Source of the DNA: JACCXG01 sp963750935
GTDB lineage: Bacteria; Acidobacteriota; Vicinamibacteria; Vicinamibacterales; 2-12-FULL-66-21
Length of the DNA stretch: 64,000 bases
Direction: 5' to 3'
Assembly (NCBI GenBank): GCA_963750935.1
Contig: CAVVSR010000005.1
Span: 62,001-126,000, forward strand
Part shown: positions 56,668 to 64,000 of the stretch, in pieces
Position numbering within the stretch: position 1 is the stretch's first letter
Layout: every line of letters starts with the position of its first letter
Translations under genes and position numbers: made by a program
Notes under the pieces: model-generated
Seen by the model: only the letters and a program-made list of their open reading frames with translations
Databases searched by the model: none
Told to the model about the DNA's origin: nothing

Positions 56668-58286
56668 TTATATGGTGGGACCGCGCTTCTGTACTCTCAC
56701 GCTTTCCACCGGCAGGACTGGCAGCAGGGCGAACTCGAGATCGTCCAACGCCTGACCTTCCTTGAGCGCAATCCTGAACGCACCGTTGGTTTCGGTGACC
56801 TGCGCCACGGCCTCGAGGGCCGCCCTGTCCACCTGCTGGAGCAGCGCGCGACAGACCCACATCTGCGGTGTGACCATCCGCAGGACGTTGCTGCACCATT
56901 CCAGGGACATCTTCGTCGCGTTCAAACCGCCGTCGTTCTGCAGGATTCCCCGGAACCAATTCAAGACGCTGTGCTCTTCATACACGGTTCGATGGTAGTC
57001 GTCGGCGTGATCGAACAGTGGCTGCCAGGTGCACTGGCTGTGCCACGCCTGCAGCACAGGGTGCCGAGCCGCAAAATCGTCGAGGCGATCCTTCATGTCG
57101 CCGATCGATGTGCCCACATACGCTGTAGCAATCGTCGTGATTGAGGACCCAGGTGAACACGTGAACCGTGTTGACGACAGGCGCCCTGTCGAACGGCCGG
57201 CCGCGCATCCGGCTCAACGTGTCGGCCACTTGCTGCTCGTAATGCTCTCGCCACTGTTCCGGGTACTGTTCCATGCCGGCCTGCAGCCCGACGCCGGCGA
57301 TCGGATAGTCGGCGTCCCTGGGAAAGATGGTGGCGAGAACGGTCTGATAATTACTGGCCGCGTCGAACAGCTTGTGCCACGTCTTGTCACGCTGAAATGC
57401 TGACAGGGGCAGAGTCTTTCGTGACTTGCCAACGTACGCCTTCGCGGTCATGCGTTTCTCGGCGTGGATCCTGACTTCCCCCGTCTGCTCCGCGAGAGGC
57501 CGCAGCCACGCTTCGAGCCAGGACCGGCACGCATCGAGGGTCGCCTGGCCCTCATCCCGGAGGATGGCCGCGTTCGACGCGATCGCGAAATGCGTCGAGC
57601 GTCCGGTCCGGGAGTATGGCCTTTTGCTTGTGCTGCAGTTCGTGCAGCATCACCAGTCCCCTTGGCTGGAGCGTGGCAAGGTCGCTCGTGTCGTAACCGG
57701 CCCTGGGGTTGAGACCGGAGACGACCGGCAGCCATGTCTGTTCGACCGCGGCCATCCGTGCCCGAGGCAGATCGTGCTGGAAGTCCGTCTGCGATGTTGG
57801 CCGCACGGAAACATCGATGTCCCATACGCCGGCGCGTGAGGGCACCAGATGCAACTGGAGAACCACGAGAATCTGCGTCGGCCGCCCAGGCGCTTTCGTG
57901 GGAATGTCCAGTGTCGGAAATCGGGCGGTGAACGTTTGCGATCCTGAAGAGCCCGATGGGCCCTGCGTGACCTCGAAGTGTTTCGACTCGAGCAGGGCTT
58001 CGGCGCTGGCTCCCGTGTCTCGCGGTGCGGTCTCGAGCGGGCCAACGATCTGCCCGTTGTGGAACTTGGATCCCTCCATGTAGCCGCGTGCGATCGCCAG
58101 GCCGTCGGGCCCAGTGACCTGAATGGCGAGCGTTCCCTCGTTGAAGCCAGCGCCTTCGCTGAGCATCAGCCACGTGACAAGCGTTTCTTCGCCAATCGGC
58201 ACCGGCCAGCTCGCCGGATAGACCAGCAGCATGCGCGAGTTGTCGGGATCGAAATAGTTGCGCAGGGCAATCTGCCCCTCTGGCAC
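56668..58286 (-). pseudogene. Large protein of unknown function, two frame breaks
   Basis: GTG at 58286 (or CTG 58334) starts a frame with ALRNYFDPDNSRMLLVYPAS and several beta-rich segments (TLAIQVTGPDGLAIARGYME, HFEVTQGPSGSSGSQTFTAR, ILVVLQLHLVPSRAGVWDID). It passes about 57590 into a second frame (AIASNAAILRDEGQATLDAC, MTAKAYVGKSRKTLPLSAFQ, FPRDADYPIAGVGLQAGMEQ), then about 57110 into a third (GDMKDRLDDFAARHPVLQAW, SLEWCSNVLRMVTPQMWVCR) ending 56668. Both breaks are of the one-extra-base type, so a single protein of about 538 residues is likely. The first half looks like a carbohydrate-binding or immunoglobulin-like sandwich and the second half is helical. There is no signal peptide and no family I recognise. 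It is probably an operon with the gene at 58349-58907. Confidence 0.6.
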
Positions 58287-58348
58287 GACGCCGGGGGCGG
58301 ACGGTTGCTTGATGAAGTGCAGGTGATGAGTCAGGGCCTCTCGTCTTT

Positions 58349-58907
58349 TCAGCGAAGGTCCTGGTAGTGAAGCTGCGACTGCCCGCCCGTCAGGCCGATC
58401 AGACGCGACAGCCCGGCGACCGCATCATCGGCAAAGGCAGAATTCGTCGCGATGGCCTGCGCGATGCCTTCGGCAGTCAGCGGCTTGCCGAACGCCTTGC
58501 TCCATTGGTTCGCCCGGGATGCGCGGCTCAGAATCTTCAACGGGCCGCTGTACCTGTTCAGGGTCCGTCAAGACGAGGTCGACCTGCTTGCCGGCGTTGA
58601 ACAGCACGACCTCGAACGTGTCGCTGTCGTAGAGGCTGGTACACACAGCCGCCGTCTTGAAGATCTTCGACGCCGCCAGCGCCAGGTCTTTCAGTTCGCC
58701 GGTATCGAGCGTGGCGTTATCGCTGTCATACACGGACAGAAACCCGTCGCCCTCTTTGCGAAGCAGGATCACATGCTTGCCGCCTTCCGGCGGTGCCGTC
58801 TTCGCCCGTTCGAAGCCGAGCGTGGCGTAGGCACGGACGATGCCCGCGATGGCGTCAGGGGTCGCGCCGGTCAGGGCGATATGGGCACTGGCACACGTGT
58901 TTCCCAT
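58349..58907 (-). pseudogene. Protein of unknown function, one frame break
   Basis: ATG at 58907 starts GNTCASAHIALTGATPDAIA and continues with RAYATLGFERAKT, GKHVILLRKEGDGFLSVYDS, LALAASKIFKTAAVCTSLYD and FEVVLFNAGKQVDLVLTDPE. One extra base near 58550 separates it from KILSRASRANQWSKAFGKPL and GGQSQLHYQDLR-stop at 58349. The corrected length is about 185 residues. The alternation of beta strands with DSD motifs (YDSDNATLD, YDSDTFEVV) is striking, but no family is recognised. It is divergent from the kinase at 59030 (122-bp shared intergenic region) and upstream of the unknown gene at 56668-58286. Confidence 0.6.
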
Positions 58908-59029
58908 AGACGGTTCTCTGGTGAGGCCTGGATAAGGATACGCGGAGGCCGATGGCCTGGACGAAGCTCGCCTGCAGGGCGAGCGAAGTGTCTGGGGTGG
59001 GAGAGCAACCGCGGTCCATAATCGCTCCG

Positions 59030-61708
59030 ATGCCGCTCTCCGCCGGCGATCGGCTCGGCCCGTACGAGATTCTCGAACCACTCGGCGCAGGTGGCATGGG
59101 CGAGGTGTATCGCGCGCGAGACGCGCGCCTGGAACGCACCGTCGCCATCAAGATCCTCTCCAGCCACCTGGCGTCGAACCAGCAGGCGCTCGAGCGCTTC
59201 CGACGGGAGGCACGCGCCGCATCCGCCCTCAATCATCCGCACATCTGCACGATCTTCGACGTCGGCGTGGATCCACCTTATCTCGCGATGGAGCTCCTCG
59301 AAGGCGAGACGCTGCAGCAGCGGCTCGGGAGGGGCGCGCTGGATCTTCCCGCGGCCGTAGACATCGCGCTTGCGCTGGCCGATGCCCTCGATGCCGCGCA
59401 CACTAAGGGCGTCGTCCACCGCGACATCAAGCCGGCCAACATCTTCCTCACGCCGCATGGTCCGAAAGTCCTCGATTTCGGGCTCGCGAAGTCCGCGACC
59501 GCTGCCAACGCCGACGGGATGCCAGTTGCCGTGACCAGGTCGGCAGAGGCCCTTCTGACCGATGTTGGCGTCACGCTTGGAACGATCGCGTACATGTCGC
59601 CGGAACAGCTTCGCGGCCTCGACGTCGATCCGCGGACCGACCTGTTCTCTCTGGGGCTTGTCCTGCACGAGATCGTCACCGGGATGCCGGCGTTTGGCGG
59701 GGCGACAACGGCGGAGATTTCCGGAGCGATCCTCCACAAAGAGCCGCCAGGACTGCGTTCGGTGCGCGGCGATGCACCAGAGCGGCTCGAGCAGATCGTC
59801 GCCAAGACACTCGAGAAGAATCGCGACGAGCGCTACCAGACGGCCGCAGATCTTCGCGCGGATTTACGACGGTTGAAGCGCGACATGGAGTCGCGACCGG
59901 CGCCGGTGCACGACGAGATACCTTCCGCCAGTGGCGCCGATCGACTGGCAGCGGCTGGTGTCAGCCATGCGCCGACCCGCCTCATCGGACGCTGGACCAT
60001 CGGTGTGACGCTGCTCGTCGTCGGCGTGGTGGCCGGCGGCGTCTACTTGCTGAACCAGCGCGCCCGAACATCGCCGCCGGCGAGCGCTTCGCCGACGCTG
60101 CAGGATCTGAGGATCGAACAGCTCACGACCAGCGGCAGGGCGCACGGGCCCGCGATTTCCCCCGACGGACGATACGTCGCATACATCCAGCTCGACGGGT
60201 CGGACTACAGTCTCTGGATTCGACAGACGGCCACCAGCAGTAACGCCGCGATCGTTCCGGCGCAACCTGGCGTGTCGATCCTGGCGGCCACCGTCACGCC
60301 CGATGGCAATTTCGTCGACTTCATCCGGGGCAGCGCGCCGGAGTTGCCGCTGTGGCGTGTGCCGTTTCTCGGCGGAGTGCCGCGGAAGATCCTCGACGGG
60401 GTGTGGAGCCCGGTCGGCTGGTCGCCCGATGGGCGTCAGATGGCCTTCATCCGTCTCACGGCGCAGGGAGGGTCGGTCATCGTCGCGGACGCGGAGGGCA
60501 CGCACGAGCGCGACGTCAGCTCCCGCCGCCCGCCCGCCATGTTCTCCGCGGTCGTGTCGTCAGCAGACAGGACGGCGCCGGCATGGTCCCCGGACGGCCG
60601 CAGGATCGCCGTTCGCGGCGCCGAATCGGACTCGGAAGGATCGTCCATCGAGCAGATCGTGGTGATTGACGCGGTGACCGGTGCGGCCCAGGCGATTCCG
60701 CTGCCGCGAAGAGGGGACGGCGGGGTCGCATGGCTGGACGACGCGTCGCTCGTCGCGACGATTGAGGGGCAGTTGTGGCGCGTGTCCTTGCCGCAGGGCC
60801 AGCCGACCCGGATCACGAATGACCTGCTGCACTACAGGCACCTCAGTCTCACGGCGGATCGCAGCGCGCTGGTCACGGCGCGGGCCGATCGCCGGGCGGC
60901 GGTGTGGGTGGGAGACGCCGCCGGTTCGAGCGGTACCGACATCGTCGAGCTCGGCCCCGGCGTCGGCGACACGCTGTCGTGGGCCGGAGAGCGACTGCTC
61001 TATACGAACCGGGGCGGCATCTGGGCGATCACACCGGGCGCCGGTCCGGGCGCGGAGCTCGTACGCCGTGGCGCCTCACCCGCGGCGAACGCTGATGGCC
61101 AGGTGATCCTGTTCCGGCGCGACGAGCCTGGCGAGCAGGGAGGCACCTGGAAGGCGGATGCGGAAGGGCGCGACGCGTTTCGGCTCTCGATCGAAGCGTC
61201 GCCAGCCGTGGTCGCTCCCGACGGACGAACCGCGCTGATCATGTCGACCCGTGGCGGCCCTCAGTCCCTGTGGCTCTCGAGCCTCGACGGCGGAGCGCCG
61301 ACGCACATCGTGCAGGAGTTCGTCGCTGGCCGGGCGTTCGACATCTCGCCGGACGGGACGATGCTGGTGTACATCGCTCCAGCCCGAACGGTCCGGCACC
61401 AGGACCGCAGCCTCGCGACAGCCGTCACCTGCCGCCTGCCCGATTGCTCGGATCCGCGGACCGTCACCATGCCGCCGCGCCGGGGCGGGCGCGTCAGGTG
61501 GACGCCGGACGGACGCGGGCTCGTGTTCATCGGGCCTAGTAACGTCAATCTCATCGTTCAGCCAGTCGACGGGGCCCGGCCGTATCCGCTCACCCGATTC
61601 ACCGATCGCGTGATCGACGACTTTGCCTTCTCGGCGGATGGCAAACGCCTGGCGGTCTCCCGGTCCGTCACGTCGACCGACATAGTTCTATTCAAGGGAT
61701 TCAAGTAA
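59030..61708 (+). CDS. Ser/Thr protein kinase with TolB/WD40-like propeller
   Basis: This is a receptor kinase of 892 residues, started at ATG 59030 because LSAGDRLGPYEILEPLG follows at the normal distance; the open frame upstream is not kinase-like. Motifs: GAGGMGEVYRARD, VAIKILS, HRDIKPAN (near 128), DFGLAKS and MSPEQLRG. The membrane helix (IGVTLLVVGVVAGGVYLL) is near residue 330. Propeller repeats (SPDGRYVAYIQ, SPDGRQMAFIR, TPDGRGLVFIG) continue to the C-terminus (SRSVTSTDIVLFKGFK). It is divergent from the unknown two-gene cassette and may regulate it, though this is only positional. Confidence 0.92.
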   Translation: MPLSAGDRLGPYEILEPLGAGGMGEVYRARDARLERTVAIKILSSHLASNQQALERFRREARAASALNHPHICTIFDVGVDPPYLAMELLEGETLQQRLGRGALDLPAAVDIALALADALDAAHTKGVVHRDIKPANIFLTPHGPKVLDFGLAKSATAANADGMPVAVTRSAEALLTDVGVTLGTIAYMSPEQLRGLDVDPRTDLFSLGLVLHEIVTGMPAFGGATTAEISGAILHKEPPGLRSVRGDAPERLEQIVAKTLEKNRDERYQTAADLRADLRRLKRDMESRPAPVHDEIPSASGADRLAAAGVSHAPTRLIGRWTIGVTLLVVGVVAGGVYLLNQRARTSPPASASPTLQDLRIEQLTTSGRAHGPAISPDGRYVAYIQLDGSDYSLWIRQTATSSNAAIVPAQPGVSILAATVTPDGNFVDFIRGSAPELPLWRVPFLGGVPRKILDGVWSPVGWSPDGRQMAFIRLTAQGGSVIVADAEGTHERDVSSRRPPAMFSAVVSSADRTAPAWSPDGRRIAVRGAESDSEGSSIEQIVVIDAVTGAAQAIPLPRRGDGGVAWLDDASLVATIEGQLWRVSLPQGQPTRITNDLLHYRHLSLTADRSALVTARADRRAAVWVGDAAGSSGTDIVELGPGVGDTLSWAGERLLYTNRGGIWAITPGAGPGAELVRRGASPAANADGQVILFRRDEPGEQGGTWKADAEGRDAFRLSIEASPAVVAPDGRTALIMSTRGGPQSLWLSSLDGGAPTHIVQEFVAGRAFDISPDGTMLVYIAPARTVRHQDRSLATAVTCRLPDCSDPRTVTMPPRRGGRVRWTPDGRGLVFIGPSNVNLIVQPVDGARPYPLTRFTDRVIDDFAFSADGKRLAVSRSVTSTDIVLFKGFK

Positions 61709-61791
61709 CGCGGACGGAATTACTCTATACGGCAGCACGCTGACGGTTGGGGCATGACCCTGGCGTCTGACAGAAGAAAACGGAGCGCGGC

Positions 61792-62760
61792 ATGACACGC
61801 ATGCGAATCGTCGTCCTGGCAGGCACGTGCGCGCTGCTGGCGGGAACCATCTCCGCGACGTCCGTCGAACAGGCGGCGGTCCGCATCACGAAGGACCCGC
61901 AGGGCTACTGGTTCACCGACGGCGACACGAAGGTGCTGTTCTATCAGGCCGAGCGCAAGGCGCTGCCCGATGGTGCGGCCGCCCGGTCGAACTACTTCCA
62001 TCCTCTCTACGACCTCGACGGCCAGGTCCTCACCGAGGATTTCCCGAAGGATCACATCCACCATCGCGGCATCTTCTGGGCGTGGCACCAGGTCCGGATC
62101 AACGGTAAGAGCGTCCAGGACCAGTGGGTGAACCGCGACTCGTTCTGGACGATCCAGGACGCCCGGATCGATACCGATTCCAGCTCCGCCTCGCTTGCGC
62201 TGCGCGTCGTCTGGGAATCGCCGCTGTTCACCGATGCCGGCGGCCAGCGCCGGCCGTTCGTCGAGGAGCGGAGCGTCACGCGCGTGCACCGGGCCGAGGG
62301 CGCGATCCGCAAGATCGACTTCCACCAGCGGCTCACCGCGCTGGTCGATGGCGTCGAGATCGGCGGATCGGAAGACGCCAAGGGTTACGGCGGCTTCTCG
62401 TTCCGCGTCGTGATGCCCCCCGACATCCGGTTCACCGGCGCGCAGGGCACTGTCACGCCGATTGAGAACGCGGTCAGTCCGAGCCCGTGGATGGATGTGT
62501 CGGGGAGTTATGGGACGTCGGCCAGGAGCGGCCTGACGGTCCTGACGCATCCGAGCACCACAGGATTCCCGCAGCCGTGGATCCTCCGCGCGCGCGCCAG
62601 CATGCAGAACGCCGTCTATCCTGGCCGGCAGCCAGTGGCCATCCCGCGCGACCGCCCGGTGATCCTGCGCTATCGGATTGTGCTGCATCGCGGTGAGCTC
62701 GCGCCTGCCGACATCGAACGTCTGCAGGCGGCATACGCCAGCGAGCGCATCGAGCAGTGA
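61792..62760 (+). CDS. DUF6807 (PmoA-like) secreted protein
   Basis: This is a protein of 322 residues with a signal peptide (MRIVVLAGTCALLAGTISAT). The family hallmark is FPKDHIHHRGIFWAWHQVRI (about 83-102), preceded by YFHPLYDLDGQVLTEDFP; later segments GGFSFRVVMPPD and ARSGLTVLTHPSTTGFP also fit. DUF6807 proteins are common in Bacteroidetes, Planctomycetes and Acidobacteria, often beside sugar oxidoreductases and TonB receptors, which suggests a role in glycan degradation; the activity is unproven. A TonB receptor gene follows 209 bp downstream on the same strand. Confidence 0.88.
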   Translation: MTRMRIVVLAGTCALLAGTISATSVEQAAVRITKDPQGYWFTDGDTKVLFYQAERKALPDGAAARSNYFHPLYDLDGQVLTEDFPKDHIHHRGIFWAWHQVRINGKSVQDQWVNRDSFWTIQDARIDTDSSSASLALRVVWESPLFTDAGGQRRPFVEERSVTRVHRAEGAIRKIDFHQRLTALVDGVEIGGSEDAKGYGGFSFRVVMPPDIRFTGAQGTVTPIENAVSPSPWMDVSGSYGTSARSGLTVLTHPSTTGFPQPWILRARASMQNAVYPGRQPVAIPRDRPVILRYRIVLHRGELAPADIERLQAAYASERIEQ

Positions 62761-62834
62761 GCGGCACGTCGACGAGCTTCGCCTGGCACATCGCTTGAAG
62801 TCCCGTCTGCCTCCCCGGTAGAGCGGGGCACTTC

Positions 62835-62900
62835 CCGAGAACGCGAAAGGAGGGGTTCTCGGCCAGCGATACTTCCCGATTTCTCGTCATTCGTCGCTGG
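62835..62900. other. Two adjacent hairpins before the TonB receptor gene
   Basis: CCGAGAAC (62835-62842) pairs with GTTCTCGG (62855-62862), and directly next to it CCAGCGA (62863-62869) pairs with TCGCTGG (62894-62900). No T-run follows either stem. They lie 70-135 nt before ATG 62970. They could be a structured leader or the end of the DUF6807 transcript. Confidence 0.45.
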
Positions 62901-62969
62901 TACCGGACCGTTCGGGCTCAGCCGATTCTGCGGCTGTTGAGGCAGCTCATTCCCGGAAGAGGTGTCTGA

Positions 62970-64000
62970 TGACACGACGCAACATTCACCCATCCGTCAC
63001 TGTTGCGGTTGGGTTACTCGTCTTCACTTTCTTCTCCGCGCAGCTCCCGGCGCAGACCCTGTATGGCACGCTGGTCGGCAACATCACCGACCCGGGCGGC
63101 TTGCCGGTGGTGGGCGCCACGGTGCGCGCCGTGCATTCCGGCACCGGCCTGGCGCGCGAGACCAAAACGAACGAGCGTGGAGGCTTCCAGTTTTCGGACC
63201 TGCAGTCGGGTTCCTACGACCTGACCGTGGACGCGCCGTCGTTCGCGCCGCTCACCAGGACCGGCCTGCAGATCTCGGCGAACGCCGTCGTCCGCGCGGA
63301 CTCACAACTGCAGTTGCCGACGGTCGCGGAGGCGGTCACCGTTGCAGCCTCGGCGGTCCGGCTGCAAACCGATCGCGCGGAGGTTCGCAGCGAGATCGAC
63401 ACGACGCAGGTCAACTCCCTGCCTGTGTCTGGCGTACGGAACTACACGGCCCTGCTGGGGCTCGTGCCCGGCGTCTCGCCGCCCGCCCCCGCCCATTCCC
63501 TGGCCGCCAATCCGCAGGAGTCGCTGGCGGCTTTCGTCGGCGGGCAGAGCGACGAGAGGAACGATACCCGGATCGACGGCGCCGGCAACACGTTCGTCTG
63601 GCTGCCGCGCCTCGTGGCCTACAGCCCGCCGCTCGAAACCATCGAGGCCGTCAGCGTCGTGACCAACAGCATGGACGCCGAGACAGGCATGGCTGGGGGC
63701 GCGGCCGTCAACGTGCTCACGAAATCCGGCACCAACAGCTTCAACGGGACGCTCTTCGAATACAACAGCAACGGCGCCCTCAAAGCGCGGAACGTGTTCT
63801 ATTTCGATCCCCAGAAGCCCAAGTTCAATCAGAACCAGTGGGGAGGGACGCTTGGCGGGCCAATACTGAAAAACAAGCTATTTTTCTTCAGCAGCCACGA
63901 GCGGACCAATCGCAGTATCAATGTCTCGAGGTTCTTCACGGTGCCCACCGTCGAGGCGCGGAGAGGCGATTTCAGCAGCTACGGCACGACCATCTACGAT
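62970..64000 (+). CDS. Oar-like TonB-dependent receptor, N-terminal part
   Basis: The gene starts at ATG 62970 with GAAGAGG at good spacing, and 343 codons are present before the window ends. A signal peptide (TVAVGLLVFTFFSAQLPAQ) is followed by a carboxypeptidase-regulatory-like domain (YGTLVGNITDPGGLPVVGAT, ending SQLQLPTVAEAVTV). The plug region follows (QVNSLPVSGVRNYTALLGLV, DERNDTRIDGAGN, SVVTNSMDAETGMAGGAAVN, LTKSGTNSFNGTLFEYN) and then the first barrel strands (LFFFSSHERTN, RRGDFSSY). No frame break is seen, unlike the receptor at 29950. It would import large degradation products; proximity to the DUF6807 gene suggests glycan fragments. Confidence 0.92.

Noticed and set aside
1..64000. 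tRNA, rRNA, prophage, integrase or plasmid origin
   Set aside because: I scanned for cloverleaf-like and conserved rRNA stretches and for phage or integrase proteins and saw none; a dedicated RNA search was not possible here.

Overview
The window is high-GC DNA that most resembles an acidobacterium, probably Vicinamibacteria-like. The reasons are five Ser/Thr protein kinases (four fused to TolB/WD40-type propellers), two PadR + ADOP-type ABC permease modules, Oar-like TonB-dependent receptors with a carboxypeptidase-regulatory-like N-terminus, and DUF1080, DUF6807 and Gfo/Idh/MocA genes. The assignment is inferred from gene content only. No rRNA, tRNA, CRISPR or phage genes were seen.

Layout. 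0-3.3 kb: two c-type cytochrome genes (one cut by the window edge), divergent from a kinase-propeller gene. 3.3-9.4 kb: two PadR-permease modules in tandem on the minus strand. 9.5-12.1 kb: a RapA/SNF2-like helicase gene interrupted by a short palindromic repeat element. 12.1-19.8 kb: a beta-barrel protein, a methyltransferase, a patatin phospholipase, a catalase-like protein and a diheme cytochrome c. 19.8-24.4 kb: a kinase-AAA-TPR regulator whose 3' end is fused to the remnant of a second TPR gene. 24.5-29.8 kb: an HXXXD acyltransferase-like protein, a secreted unknown, CorA, a PIG-L deacetylase and a small unknown. 30-41 kb: catabolic genes (TonB receptor, Gfo/Idh/MocA oxidoreductase, YtcJ-like amidohydrolase, DUF1080) mixed with a J-domain gene, an HNH endonuclease and a 1-kb decayed stretch rich in repeats. 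41-62 kb: three more kinases, an IspH homologue with a clear promoter/operator, a MASE1 hybrid histidine kinase, a VOC-domain protein with a tiny lipoprotein, a winged-helix/TolB regulator, an M48-like protease, a membrane-anchored alpha/beta hydrolase and a two-gene cassette of unknown function. 62-64 kb: DUF6807 and the start of a second TonB receptor.

Two features run across the whole window. First, many genes are split by single-base frame changes. By my count about 17 of 18 have the same sense (one extra base or two missing), which points to insertion-type errors in the source assembly rather than mass pseudogenisation. Split genes are therefore annotated as one locus. Second, non-coding repeats recur whose arms are built from 7-bp units (TTGGGAG-, AACGGAG- and GATCCCC-like) and are often inverted around a core. 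One copy sits inside the helicase, one at the acyltransferase 3' end, one downstream of a TonB receptor, and one family forms the 3' tail of the HNH gene plus two fossils. These, the unknown cassette at 56.7-58.9 kb and the patatin/catalase/cytochrome group are the least explained parts.

The genes suggest a soil heterotroph that takes up and degrades glycans and lipids through TonB receptors, secreted hydrolases and oxidoreductases, under heavy kinase and one-component control.
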